Of a stretch of 64,000 nt of DNA, positions 37,601 to 52,500 are shown piece by piece. The stretch covers positions 9,552,001 to 9,616,000 of the forward strand of contig JAZGTH010000013.1 of assembly GCA_036877525.1 (NCBI GenBank). The letters run 5' to 3'. The stretch comes from Chromobotia macracanthus. Taxonomy: Eukaryota > Chordata > Actinopteri > Cypriniformes > Botiidae. Numbering within the stretch: the first letter of the stretch is position 1; every line of letters begins with the position of its first letter. The notes under the pieces are model-generated. The model made no database searches. It was not told where the DNA came from and saw nothing but the letters and a program-made list of their open reading frames with translations. Made by a program: the position numbers and the translations under genes.

Positions 37601-40600
37601 ATTGCTCTACACATGGATGCACATACAGCTATTCAGTCTGTGAGTTGTTAAGGTGACATGCAAAGTAGGGCTGCTTAGTTATGACAAATCATAATCACGA
37701 TTATTTTGGCCAATACTGCAATTACAATTATTTAACAGGATTACTCACTGACTCTGGAAATCTGTTTATTGATCTTTTTAAAAACGTGTATTCTTAACAG
37801 TGAATTCAACTGAAAAACAAGTAAAAAAAATATTCATAACACAAAAAGAAATGAGAGAAAATCTCTTTAATAGTAATCCGCAAGATTCAGGAGTGGAAGC
37901 AACACAGCATTACACACATGCCATAAACATAATAACTGACAATGAACGGAATAGCAGGGAGAACTTAAATAGGGAGGATGGGGCGTTCGCCTGACGGGTG
38001 ACTTAACAAGGTAATGAACCAAACAAGGGCAAACCGGGACAGGGATGAATAGGAAAAAAAACACACAAGTCCATAATGCTGACAACAATAATAATTTTTG
38101 ATCCTGATTATTTTATTTTCCTAACCGTTGGAAGCCATAATAGAAATTGATAATCAATGACTTGGTTTATTGGACTTTTGGAACTATTTTAGTTGATGTA
38201 AAAAAATCAATATGAGCTAACTGGGCCAATTTTGTTTGAAATGTAAGATATATTTTATTAAGTTATTGTTTATAATAAACTATTGTATAAAAACAAAATC
38301 ACACTTGCAAGCAGTGATGACGGGCCCAAGCACTTCAGCGCCATCGCCACCCAGAACATCTCAGAAGGCAATGCATATGCATCCATGGCAGCACCATTGG
38401 AAATTTAAAAAATCCATTCACAGTTTAACATCTCTAATGTCTTGGCATAATATTTGCCAAATTTGGTGGAAATCCCATAAATCCCCTAGGAGGAGTATTT
38501 AAAAATGGAATTATCAGAAAAACCACACTATATCCAAAATGTCCGGCTACCTGTTGGGCAGAGCTAATGAATGTAATATTGAAAGTTGTCTGGTTTGATG
38601 AGAACAATACATGTACCAAGTCTGGTGACTGTAGGTAAAACCAACCCCATCACTTTAGTCAAAAGGGGGCACTACAGAGCCCCCCCAACATGTCTGCCAA
38701 CACCTAACGACCAATAACTATGATGTGTGTGAAAATTCATGCCATTTTAAGCATGTTAAGCACCTCAGATACAGCTGAATGGTTTTAAAGTTTGACAAGT
38801 TGCCATGGCAACAGTATTTAAGAAATATATTTAAGACCTTCTTTTAGAACTTTATATCAGCCATGTCTCTGCATTTTTCTGACCAAGTCTGAAGTGACTT
38901 GGCTAAATGTAAGTTGACTGTTTTAAAGTTTCAAACGTTAAAGTTTTTTAAAAGTTCAAGTGACACATTTTCTGTTTTCCCTTTGCAGTTTTGAATTTTG
39001 AAATGTCTTGACATGATGCTTACTAAGTTTGGTGCCAATCACAAAATCCCTAGGATGAGGGATATTTAAATATTTAAAAGTTTACCGCATCCGTTTTATA
39101 GAAAATCCAAAATGGCCGACTTCTTGTTGGGCAGAGCTAAAGGGTGTCTTGGCAAATGTTGTTTAGGTCAACATATCCGATACATGTACCAAGTTTTGTA
39201 CAGGTACATGCATGTATGTACAATAGATGCATAATCTTTTTGTGCCCCGTACCACAGGGTGCTTTTGAACTGGAGTTTATGATTACTGAGCTGAATTTAG
39301 GAAGCGCATGATAGAACTGTGGTATTACTGTATTTTATATTTTACCCTATTTTATGCTGTCAGAAACTAGACACTGCTGCATTTTTGTGAAACAGTACCT
39401 CCACAAGGCAAAACAAATATACTACACATATACTGTGCGTGTATATACATACCGGTAGCATACATAAATACATACACTACCGCTCAAAAGTTTATGATCA
39501 CTTACTCAGTTAATATTATTTTTTTCCACATTTGTAAATAATAGTAAACTCTTTAAAACCATCAGAAAACCAAAAGGTAGTTGAATTATGGGAATTGTTT
39601 TGTCTAAAAAAAATTCAAATAAACCAAACCATGTTATATTTTAGCATATTTAATATCCACACTTTGTCTAGAATTTGCAGAAGTGTTCTCTTGGTATTTT
39701 ACCCTCAGTATCTTGAGGCATCACCCTGCAGTGATTTTTTAAACAGTAATGTAGTTCCCATCTATGCTGGCTCTTATTGGCTGCTTTTTGTCATTATTTA
39801 ATCCAAGTCATCCATCCATTTCTAAAACATTGTTTTAATAAAACTGGTTCAATTTAAAAAGTGTGCTTTATACCAAATGACCTAAAACATACTGAATGTT
39901 AGTTTTATTTGAATTAAAAAAGTCAAGAGTTTTCTATGAGGGGAAATGTTTATCTCCACTTAGGGGAAGTGGAGAGAAAGTTTATATATAATAATATAAA
40001 ATCATTAATATAATATAAAATATAAAAATTATTATTATGGAGAGACGTCATAAACCATAAACTGCAAGAGTGTGTGTGTTGGCAGCTCTGGAGAAGAAAA
40101 TGTCCATGCGTCAGAGCAGAGAGGAGCTTGTCAAACGGGGAGTGCTGAAAGGGATCCTTGAGAAAGGTTTGTGCATTTTAGTTTTTCACTAATAATGACT
40201 CTGATGACTTTTAATTACTTTGGACTCAAATTTTGTTTCCATTTTAAATTTTGTGATCCCATTTCATATATCATAGATCTGTTTACACTTTTGCATCTTG
40301 TAATACTAAATCATCAGGTTGGCTTTGTGTTGCTGCAGTTTTCGAGCACACAGGAAGTTGTTTTCTTCTCAGCCTGAGAATGAGTTTTCTGAGGCCATTT
40401 AAAGGCCATGTTTTAGCATACAGCTGCAGAACGGGAGGTAAAAGAAGACCAGCTATATGACAGCATAGTTTTTGCTATTTCAGACTCCAGGGTCTCTGGT
40501 GCAAAGCAGGCTGGGAGGCTGGAGAGCGGGCTAGCGTCAGACTCAGTACCCAGTGCTCATGAATGTGACAGGGCGGTGGATATAACAGATGGACAGAGGA

Positions 40601-43600
40601 CAGGTGAGAGTGTGTGTTTGTAAGGATGGATCTGACCTGTGTTCATTACATGGATTTTTGGTCAGGTTTACAATTGACTGATGCCATTTACCTTTTGTTC
40701 TTTATTTTCTTTGACCTGAATTGACAGTTTTGTAGCCAGACAGTTTAGCTTAGCCTTGGATATGGGGTGTATTGTTGGGCACAACGTAAAGCACAGTTCA
40801 GTTGTTTAGGGTTGATGAGCAGCTTTAAGGTAATCACAGGTGTGCATTTGTCTGTTTTACAGTGCCTTCAGAAGTTGCTCATCCAATCAGAATTTGGTTT
40901 TATAAACTTAGTTTGACTGTTTTTATTTGAAAAATATTTCATTTAGTGTATTATTCAAAGTACAAACCATTTTTGTTAAATCCCTAACAGAAATAACTAT
41001 ATTCTGATATATGCTGTTACTATGATATAAAATTACTCAAGCCAAGGCTTTGTTTTGTGTAACTGTGATAAGAGCAGTCTTCTATGAAGGCTTGGCTTTC
41101 CCAGGGAGTTGGGACAGAAAGTTCCTGCAGTTTCATGTGAGGACAGGAAAGCTGGCGTTGCGTTGCCGCGTATATCACCATAACAATGCATACGTATTTG
41201 AAGACATATTTTTTACCTCCGTAGTTTGTAAATAAATAAAATATGAAAAAGAATTACTGAAACACAGTGCTTAAGGAGGACGCAAATAAACCATAACAAG
41301 ATCTTTTATCTTTCTGACATACTGATATAGGTGTAACTTTAAGCCTTTGAACCATGACCATCTATGTAACGGTTTAATCTGAGCCCCTTCAGTTTGAACT
41401 GGTGATCAACTGATATAGATTTTTAGTGGCTGATATTGATTCTAATATCTATAGAGTTGTTCGGAGACCAGTTTAATAAAAGTCAATGATTTCAAAACAT
41501 AGCAACAAGCAGCGATGACGGGCCCAAGAACTACAGCGCCATTGCCACCTGCTGCTTCTCAGAAGACATGCATAGTTGTCACATGTATTTCACTCCATAA
41601 ATACCTGAGGACAATTTCAGTGTCTGATTTAAATATGTTGTAAGAGAAAGACTGCCAGTTGATGGCGCTATGACTGTGACTCACAATAGCCACATTATTG
41701 TGATCAGCCTGCAACACCAGACATATTTTCACAAGTTTGGCATAAATCATACAATGCACAGAAGATTTGAGCTTTCTATTCCATTTATTGTCTTGCCATG
41801 GCAACACAAGAAATCAAGAATCCATTCACCATTTAGCATCTTCAATATCTCTTATATACTAACTACATTTAAAACAACTTCCTGTTGTCAGCTGGTGGCG
41901 CTACGACTGTCATTCACAATAGTCATATAAATGTCATCAGCCCACCACAATATACATATTTGCCAAGTTTGATGTAAATCACTGAATGCATGCTTATAGA
42001 TAGATTTCATTGGCCGATGACAGCCATGTTTTCAAGATAACTGAATGTCCTCATATACAATCATGACACCTTGGACAAAGACATTGCATATAAATTTTCT
42101 AGTCAATTGAGCTAACTTTGAATTAGTTATAGTCATTTTTGTGTTTTTTTACATTATAGTACCACCAAGTGCCCAATTGGCACAATTTCTTATGTGACCA
42201 CAGATGAGATTCCTACATATGTGTACCATGTTTGATGACCATATCTCATTCCCTTCCAGAGTTATAGCCTAGTAACCAAAAAGTGAAGTTTGAAGTTTTA
42301 GCGCCCTGTCCTGAACATGAATAAAAATGTAAATGTTTTTTGACAATTATTAACAATCTGACTCAAGAGAATATTTCAGCATGGGTTTGGTTCCGATCGG
42401 GTGAAGAATCTAGGACTAGTTTGCAAAAGTAGTTTTTACGGAAAATTTTAAATGGCAGGATATATATGTTTTGTTTGTCATTAGCCAAGGATTCCAAATG
42501 TATAAGACGCTTATTGATCAGACAAATGGTAAAAGAGTTATGAGCAGTAATGTGTTTGTGAGCGCAGTGGCACCCCCATTAGCCAATCAGGGCCATATTT
42601 GGTTAACCTCTCTCCAAATTGAGACTTAAAATCTGGCCGTTTCCAAGTCTCCTCATGATCAGTTTTACGGCAGAATAATAATAACAAAAACAAAAGGGTT
42701 TCAGCACTTTGTGCTTGAACCCCAAGTAAATATAAAACAATAAAATAATAAACATTCCAAGTAAAAAACGTAACACTTTCACTGATTGGTCTGCCTGATT
42801 GGTGTAGTTTATCAGTCTATCAGTCACGTAACCAGACACACAGTCTTAGGCTTAGTCTTTAGTCTTAGGCTTTAAGTGTCTTTTGGAAATAAGAGTAATT
42901 AGGTTTATATCAGTTAACTTGGATACAAGGTGTGTTTGTTTGTTTCATCAGTATGTATATTAGGTACAATATGTAAATATTCCACTGTTTTTAGTCTGTG
43001 AAATTAGTATTTATTTCTTTTGGGTGGACAAAATATAATATATAAAATACAATTTAGTGATATTTAATTTAGTGAATTGAAAGAACATTTATGTTACACA
43101 AGGTGTATTCAGAATTCACTAAATATGTTTGAAAACATTTCTGTTCCATCTGTTTTTAATTTGTACAATCACATGAATTCAAGATACATAAAGAAAATCC
43201 AGAGCATCTGTGTTTCAGAAAATGACCTGTAGACAAGACTGAGAGAGATCAGAAAATAGGCAGAAACAACCTCAGTGTGTTTTTTATTCATGTCAGCAAA
43301 GCACTTGCCAATTATTGCAATGATTTTCTGTAAAAGCCTTTTCAGCTGTTGCTATCAGCATGGATTCGGCCTTTACCTCAGTTTGTCAGGATAATTAAAG
43401 CATAAAAATGAAAATACATCAAATACATCAAAGGGCGGTTTCTCCACCAATGGCTCCTTTGTGTCATATTTTAATTAAATCAGCTCAGATAGTGGAGTGC
43501 TTAATGAACCGAGTAATGTGTCCAGTTAAATGTTTGTCTCATTCGTCTAGGGATGGTGGTTCAAAGTTAATCAGTTTTTCATGCAAAAGATGTTCTTATT

Positions 43601-46438
43601 CCTTATAATCAAGTCTTTGAATCTTGTTGCTATGTTGTCTTGTGTTGTCTTGTCTTGTGTTACAGAATAATTGTACATGTAAGTCTATAATTTGCAGTAT
43701 CCATAGATTTTTTTTAATGTAATAATTTTTTGTGTTCTTGTTTTCAGCTGCTAATGATTTTAAATTGTCTTTGGATGGAGGAGTGTGTGCACAGGACAAC
43801 ATACTAAAGTCATCTCTGACACTTCCTCCTAAGAAATCAGTCACTTTCTCAAATGATCTTCAAAAACCCCCTGCCAAACCTCAACTTGTCCATAAACAGC
43901 CACCAGCTCTTCCCCCAAAGCCCTTCTCCAGACTGGCCAATCACAGCAAAGGTAAAATCAAAACATTTCTCCAGACTGACCAATCACAGCAAAGATCAAA
44001 AATTGATTCTACACTGATACGCTCTTTTCCTCTCTCTAAAATATGACTAAAGCTGTTAATAATACATTTGTCTGCATGTTTTTTGCTTAAGAAATGTAAA
44101 AACTAACATTTTTAAAGAGGTAGTTCACCCAAAAATGAAAATTCTTCCATCATTTACTCATCTTCATGTCATTTCAAACCTATATGACTATTCTGCTTTC
44201 AAGGAACACAAAATAAGATATTTTGAAGGTAACAGTGTTAGTAAGAGTGGCGCCTATTGACTTTTGTTGTATGAACACAAAATTAACTTCTGTGTTCCAC
44301 AGAAAATACAACGTCATATTTTCATTTTGAGGTGAGCAGTCCCTTTAATGTGATGAGACAACACCTTTTATCAGGACAAACTTTGAAATGCTATTTAAGG
44401 ACTCAGACAGTGTTTCTGTTTAAGTGTTTTTATAGTAAGTACAATTCATAAAGTAAATGTAAAGAATTTTTTTCTTGTTGCACACAGTTTTCTTTCTAAC
44501 CTGATATGTATTGATTGTTAATAATTATCTGTTATTTGCCAATGAAATTGAATACCAACAAATCACACAAGCTTGCTTACAAAAGACATATTTGTGATGT
44601 TCATACCATGTGTGAATCTTAATGTATGTTTTTCTATTCTGTGATCAGACTCTTATCAGCTGTTAAAGGTGCCATGTCTCCAGGGAAAGCTGTCTCCTCC
44701 TCTACCACCTAAGAAACTTATGATTTACATGCCACCCTCTTCCTCCTCCTCACCTGCCCCCCTGTCATTCAGCCAAAAATCTCCACCTCACCCACAGTAT
44801 AGTCACCTACTGCAGCTGCAGTATGGTGTCCATCCCTCCAGCTGCATCATCGATGAGCTGCAGAAGACACTGCAGAGACTAGAGAGGTTTGTGTACAAGT
44901 GATAACTTGTATTTAATGAGCTGAGACCCCGGAGCTGTGGGCTAGTGGTAGCACTAAAGTGTAGAGTTTTGAAGACATTGGTTTGAATCACATTTTTTGA
45001 GTCATATCTCAAAAGTAAAAATTGTCAGATGTTAAAAGCCTATTTAGACAAAAATGTGCTGGTTAAATTCAACTTTTTTTTTGTATTAAAATACTTTCTC
45101 CAACCCTTGTTTAATATATAAAGATAACTATAGGACACTCATAGGTTGATTTGCACTATGATGTCTATGACATTGCTTCAGTATTTGATGGAAATGTCAG
45201 TTTTGGAAAGCAGTTTTTTATATGTACTGTTTATGATGTTTTACCAGTGCCCAATATTTGTAATATCCTAAAAATTAAAAACATAATAATAATGTCACAG
45301 CTGAGCAGAGTCTCTAGTGATGAGCTGTGCACATTCTTATTGTGTGTAGTGTATTTGGGAACATTTGGATTTTAGTCCAAAGGGAAAAATCACGCATGAT
45401 TAGATGTGTTTTACAGATTTTGCCTGGTGCAGTAGAGTTAATACTAATACGTAATACTAATATCCTTTAGCTTATCAACTCTAAGAAATGTTACTTTTCT
45501 GGCCTTGAAAAGTCAACATTCTTACTGTAACACAGTACTACTTCAAAGCAGGTAACGAAATCAAGGCAGTTTAAGTGACGTTAATATGTGAGCAATAAAT
45601 ACAGAAACAATACTCAGGAAAAAACATGCAGGTTTATTAAACTAAGCTACGGGAAACATATATGATTACACTAACAAATATACATACATTAAACAAACGA
45701 AATACAGAAACATAAACACTGAGAGAAAGAAGAAGAGTAAAGAATGGCAGGATTAAATCGGCTAACTACTTCTGCATGAACAGTTAAATCACCTTAAAAA
45801 GAGGTAACGCTTAAACGCAGCTATTAGGTAACGAATCGGATACTTGCATTGAACTCAGATGTGCTGAAGCAAAAGTCCAGGTGTGCGTGAGGGATGATGC
45901 AGGTCCTGATGCGTTCGAAGTGAGCGGAAGTTTGTTGGGTCCTTCCCGACACTACATTGGCTAGCAGAGATAGACGGACTGAGCTGAAGTAAACACCTCC
46001 GGAAAGGCTGTCTCGGAGAGTGAGGCAGGGCTCGAGAGGATGTGAAGTGAGTGGGTGAGGGAGAGAGCGTGTGAAGTTTGCTCTGTGTAGTGGACTTTTA
46101 ACCCTGTGTGTACCACACCCCTTGAGGGCTGACGGACAAATAATGAGGTGTATAGTGAGGCGGGAAAAGAGTTTCTTTGTCCTGTTTGAGACCTCATTTA
46201 CATGTTCCTCATGTTGCTGGAAAGTTTGTGCATTTTAGCTGAATCTAAAATAAATAAGTGTATGATGCCAGATACATTCATACATTATACTGCATCAGTC
46301 AGCAAATCAAGAGAGGAACATTTAGAATGTAAACATGACCAGGTTTGACAAACATTAATATGCAATTTATCTGAAAATATGCGTATAGACGAGGCAATAG
46401 ACGATGGAGGTTAATATGGGGAGACACATACAATCAAG

Positions 46439-46516
<78 letters not shown>

Positions 46517-49500
46517 TTGGATAGCTCTTTGGTGGAGTTCTCCCTGATGTGTATTGAAAGTCTTTTAAGTTTCTTCAGTCACCTGTTTTTTCTCACTTTC
46601 ATGAGCAGAGCTATCCTCCCCCCTTTTGGGCATTCTTCTGTCAGGGGTAAGAGGGGGAACAAAAGGCCAGAGATGTTCTGGTTGGCAACAAAACCATGCG
46701 TGGGAGGTGGGGGTGCAGACTACCTGGTACCGATGGGTAACCATCGATCTCAGCCCCCATTTGGAGTCCTATCCCCTCCATGTATTTTACGATCCAATTG
46801 GTAACCTTTGGTCAGACCAGACGCTACAGGTGCCATCAGCAACTCAGTATTCTAATATAATTTTTCAGAGTGATCAGTCACTTGGCATTTCAGGTTTTGG
46901 TAACTGGCTCAGAAAAAACATGCATTTGAAGCAGAGGTCCACGAACAGTGCGGCCAACTGCTATAGGATGGCCTTTTCAAGCTGCAGGACCTGCAATAAC
47001 TGTAACACTCATTGCTGTTTTTGAATAAAAGATCTACTTATGTCTGCGCTCCCTTTCTGTCACTCACTCGATGTTATGTCGATATAGATGCTCTGCTTTT
47101 TCTATAAAATGCTAATGAAAATTTTCCTTAAAAATAGCCCCAGTAGAAATTGTCGATTAGTTGTTCGATTAATTGTCGACTCTCGATAGAGTCGGTTTTC
47201 CATGCCAATTTCCACCCCGTATGTTCGGGTATAAAAGGGAGATGACATCCACCACTCATTCAGATTTGTTATTCAGAGCTGATCCGTGTGTTGCTTTGCT
47301 TGATTGTCTTCGACTTGATATACAACGCCTTTCAGTGATCTCGCTTTGTCTGGCACAGATAAGTGCAGAGAGTTCCCCTGAGCATGTTGGTCAAACAAAC
47401 AGAGAACATTTCCTCTAAAAGAGTGAATTTCTTTAGACGTCATAATGCCTTTTTGTGCATGTGCTTTTGGTTGCAATTGGTACCTCTTTCTCTTGGACGG
47501 CCACAATCTCTGCCTCAATTGTTTGGGCCATGCCCATGCTGAGCAGCATTCGTTGAGGGTTCGTGTTCTCACTGTGAGTCCATCAGGATGTTGTGGTCGC
47601 AGGTGTCTGTCTTCTGTAAGAAGCAAGGAACCACTTCGGTTGCTCCCTGCACTACCCCTTCTGTTTTGGCTGCACACAAGGGCATGTCAGCAAGCCTCGA
47701 AGGCAATGTGGGAGATACAATGGATGAATACCTGCTGGCAAGTCCCCCCTGGGCATTGCCCAGCAAGCTTGTCCAGGTGGAGTTTCAAAAAGAGATGTGT
47801 CACACTGTCACTTTCGGGATTATACATGAGGATGAGTTATTGATTGCAGCATTGGAGTGCGGGCTAACTCCATTTAATATGAAAGACTCTGGGACGCTGA
47901 CATCCTCGGGTGCTTCAGCGATCTCTAATGCAGACACTAAGATGATGGCTGTGCTTTCCCAGGCTGCCCTCCCTGGAAAGCTTGTGGCTAAATGATTGTT
48001 TTCTGGGTTGAGGATGTGACTTTCAGCCACACCTTGCCCTGGTTCCTTTCTTCTCACAAAATCGTGGAAAGCACCTTTCACTGCCCATACATGGTTTGTG
48101 AGCTTTTCTGTCCTCATCACTAGACTGGGTTTCCCCCAGTCGAGTGCGCTATTGCAGTGCATTTATGCGGGATATTGAAAAAAATGTAAGCAATTGGTGT
48201 CAAGATGGAATGCAATGGCATTCAGACATTAAGTGCGGTGACAAAATATTTATTTGAAATCATACATCAGTGTCCCAGAAATTTGTCCTCTGTGGCTTTA
48301 AACAGATAACAGGTTCACCCAAAATGAAAATTCTTCCATATTTTACTCACGCTCATGTAATTCCAAACTTTTATGTGATTTCTTGTTTCTGAGAAACACA
48401 AGATATTCTGATTTTCACAAGATATACCCATTGGACTTCCATTGTATGGGCAGAAAACCACTGAGACATTTCTCAAAGTATCTTCTTTTGTCTTCCACAG
48501 AAGAAAAAAGTATAAGTTTGGGATGACATGAGGGTAAGAAATAATGATAAATTATTAATTTTAGGGTGATCTCTTTAAGGTCACACATTGTAGTTGTAAT
48601 TTGATGCTGATGTTTTGGGTTTTCAGCTCTGTGGTGCATGCGGGGCAGTACAGATGTTCTCTGCCCACTGTGGTCATTGACTGTGATGACGATAAAGAAA
48701 ATATCCCCAATGAATTGAACTATGAGGATCTGCCCAGCATGTATAAAGATGAAGAGGAGGAAGAAGATGAGGAAGAGGATGATGATTCACTCTTCACAAG
48801 TTTGTAATTTATTTACTTAGATTACTTAGAAGTAAAAAACAAATTAAGTTTGAGTATAAATGTTTTTAATTTAAGCTAACAACCCAATAAATATTGGGTG
48901 AATTAGTCCATCTTTCAATTACACAAATGTATTTTAACAATAACTGCCAGTTTTTGTGTATATTAAATTTAATTAAAAATTTAAGTGTAATTTTCTCCAC
49001 TTGTCTTGCGTTGTCTTAATACACACTTAATAATTGTCTAGGTGAACAACTCAATAGGGTTTTAGAGGAGAAGTCCAGAGCAGAAGTACATCTGTCTGTG
49101 TGTGTATGTGTCTGTCTGTCTGTGTGTGCGTGCGGTGAGGGCATTATGGCCAGTACTTATTTTTTGACACCACTTAAAGGGCTGTTTAAGGGTTAAGACT
49201 TGGTTCTAGGGTTAAGGTTAGAATTAGGTTAAGGTTAGTTTAGAGTAAAGGTTAGAGTTAGACATTTAGTTGGGATGGTTAAGGTTGGGGCAAGGGGCTA
49301 GAGATTCTGTTGTGTAAATGAATTTCCTCACAAAGATAGCTTTACAAATGTGTCTGTTTGTGTGCTCTTGGTATTCACTACATTATGGGAATCAAATGCC
49401 CTCAAAAATATAGTAATACCAGTGCATTATGACCTTTCATGGAAATTTCTTAGATCCTCATGAGGAAACAAGCTTTATATTTCATACAGAATGATCTTTT

Positions 49501-52500
49501 TTAAAAATATCTAAAATGGCAGACAGTTTTCTGGTATGGGTAAGTTTATGGATAGAGTGTCGGTGGATAGAACATACATTTTGTACTGTATGAAAACCAT
49601 TATGTCCGTGTCCCCATAAAACCAATGCAAAATGTCCATAAAACATAAAACCCAATGTGTGTGTGTAGGCACCCTGACATTGAAGATTTTGAGGAAGGAC
49701 TCTTTGGCAGTGAAGCTGAGCAATAGACCATCTGAGAGAGAACTGCAGGAGAAGAACATCTTACCACTGCAGACAGATGAGGAGAGACTACAGTCCAGAC
49801 AGCTGATCGGCACCAAACTCACACGGTAATCACAACACAGCAGCACATAGATACACAAGGCTTGGAAAAACAAGATCTAGTACATAAAATAATTCAATAA
49901 CAGCAGTCAGAGGACAAAGTTGTTGGCATATGCATTTATCACCCATGTCATTTTTAATTTTTTCAATTCAATTTTATTAATATACCACTTTTACAATGTT
50001 ACAATGCGTTACTTTAAAGCATATTTACATATACATATATACATATTACATTTACATAAAGATACACAGAAAACAGAACAATTGTTAAACGTACAACATG
50101 TTAAACAGAATAGATGGTATTAATGCAAGTTTTTATTGTTCATTGTGAGATGTATATTAATAAAATTAACAAGGGATACTAGGTATGTAGTTGGTTTATA
50201 AATAAAGAGTTGACTAAACTAATGAAAACTATCAAAAATTTGGACCATTTGAATAAATGGACATAAATTAGAAATACCTGTCATTTCGTGCGAAAGCTAC
50301 CTTTCAGTGGTATATGAGAGGGTAATGTATTCAGACTGTGTACTAAAACAGTATATACTTATGAGACTATGCGACATTTAGTCAAGTAACATGATAGTTA
50401 CCAGGTATCATATTAGGCAAGATATGCCATTCCAGCTTAATTCAATTCAACTTTATTTGTATAGCGCTTTTACAATGTGGCATTGTCTCAAAGCCACTTT
50501 ATAGGTAGGAAAAAGGAAAAACCAAGGAAATATATACAATGATACAAGTAACAACAGTATGTCAATTATCAATAATTAAGTATCAAGTCAGAGATTTACT
50601 ATGGAGTATCAAATATCTATTATCTGCAGTCTCCCAGTGAGCACTCCAACACGGCAACAGTGGCAAGGAACCCAAACTCCAATGATGAATGTGGAGAAAA
50701 AAACCTTGGGAGAACCCAGGCTCACCGGGAGGGTCATTTCTCCTCTGACATGTTACAGCTGCAATTAGCACTTTGGTGTAAGGGTTTATAGATTTACAGT
50801 GTCGCAGTCAGTATTCTGATATAAAGTTTTATAGGTTTGCAGCGTCGTAATCAGTGCTGTTATGATTTAATTATTGAATTATAGTAATGACTAGTTTTAA
50901 TTTGTCCTGGTGATTTTATATTCATTTTATGTTAGCCTGATGGCTGACATAATACAATAAGGGATGTTTAGGCGAAAATGCCGACGTTAAAATGAGACTG
51001 AGAGCAGCTATAACATCAGACTGCTGGTATAGACAGAATCACGTATTTTACTAAAAATATGGGTATAGATTAACAGTAGCATTAGTGTTATAGGTGATGG
51101 TGGCGGTTGATTTTTCATAGTTCCCATGGTGGTCGCCCCCTCCTTAGTCAGGCTGTTGTGAGCGTTGTCTCGTCGAACTGGACCTAATCTGTATCACTCA
51201 GAGTCCCTCGGAGGAGAGGGAGAGAAAGAGGAAGAGAGAGAGAGAGAAACAAAACAGGCTTATATTAGCGTAGGGGCCAATCACACAGAATGTGAAAGGC
51301 ATGTAGTAAATGGGTAAAATGTGTGCTCAGTTCCGGTTAAGCCTAGCTGTTGCGGCCTAGGTGTGACAGTAGTTGAATTAGGTGAATGCTCGTCTGAAGA
51401 GATGGGTCTTTAGCTTAGACTTAAACTCCTTGAGTGTTTCTGAGTCCCGAACATTGCTGGGGAGGTCATTCCAGAGTTTTGGTGCTAGGTAGGAGAAAGA
51501 TCTGCCGCCTTTAGACATTTTAGATATTATTGGAATTATTAGCAGACCACTATTTTGCGAGCGCAGTGCCTGCAATGGATTGTATTCACGAATATATGAA
51601 GGCGCTAGACCATGTAGGGCTTTATAAGTAATAATAGTATTTTAAAATTAATGCGATACTTTACAGGTAGCCAGTGCAGTGTTTCTAGAATTGGGCTTAT
51701 GTGGTCATATTTCTTTGATCTAGTGAGCATTCTTGCAGCTGCATTTTGGACCAGCTGAAGCTTATTTATTTGTTTTGCGTGACACCCCCCCAGTAATGAG
51801 TTACAATAGTCAATTCTTGAGATCATAAATGAGTGGATAAGCTTCTCAGCATCTGAGACAGACAGCATGTGATGTATCTTGGAAATGTTTCTAAGATGTA
51901 GGAATGCGGTATGACACATATTGGAAATGTGAATGAAAGGTTCTTATCTAGCATCACACCGAGGTTCTTAACTGCGGAAGCTGGTACAATAGTGCAACTT
52001 TCAATAAGGATGTTGTAGTCTGTCATATCTAGTTTAGAGCTATTGGGTTCAATAATCAAAACCTCTGTCTTATTCGAGTTAAGCAGGAGGAAGTTGTTAG
52101 CCATCCATTTTGATGTTGTTAATACAGTCTGTTAGCTTAGAAAAACGATGGGTTTTGCCAGGTTCTGAGGAAATGTAAAGCTGAGTATCATCAGTGTAGC
52201 AGTGAAAACTGATGTCATATTTCTTAATAATATCTCTTAATAATATATAATGAGAAAACAATAGGACCAAGAACTGAACCCTGTGGCACGCCGTATTTGA
52301 CCTGCGAGTAACAAGACTTTTCCTCATTAACATAAGCAAAGTGGTAACAGTCAGTTAAATAGGATTTAAACCAGGCTAATGCTTGACCACTAATGCCAAC
52401 ACAGTTTTCCAGTCTATCAAGAAGAATTTTATGATCTATGGTATCAAAAGCTGCACTGAGTATAAGAAGGGAGGTTTCACCGCGGTCAGATGCTAAAAGG

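Noticed and set aside
49180..49265. Interstitial telomere-like GGTTAG tract
   Set aside because: The units are irregular (GGTTAAGG, GGTTAGAA) and belong to a common fish interspersed repeat, not to TTAGGG arrays.
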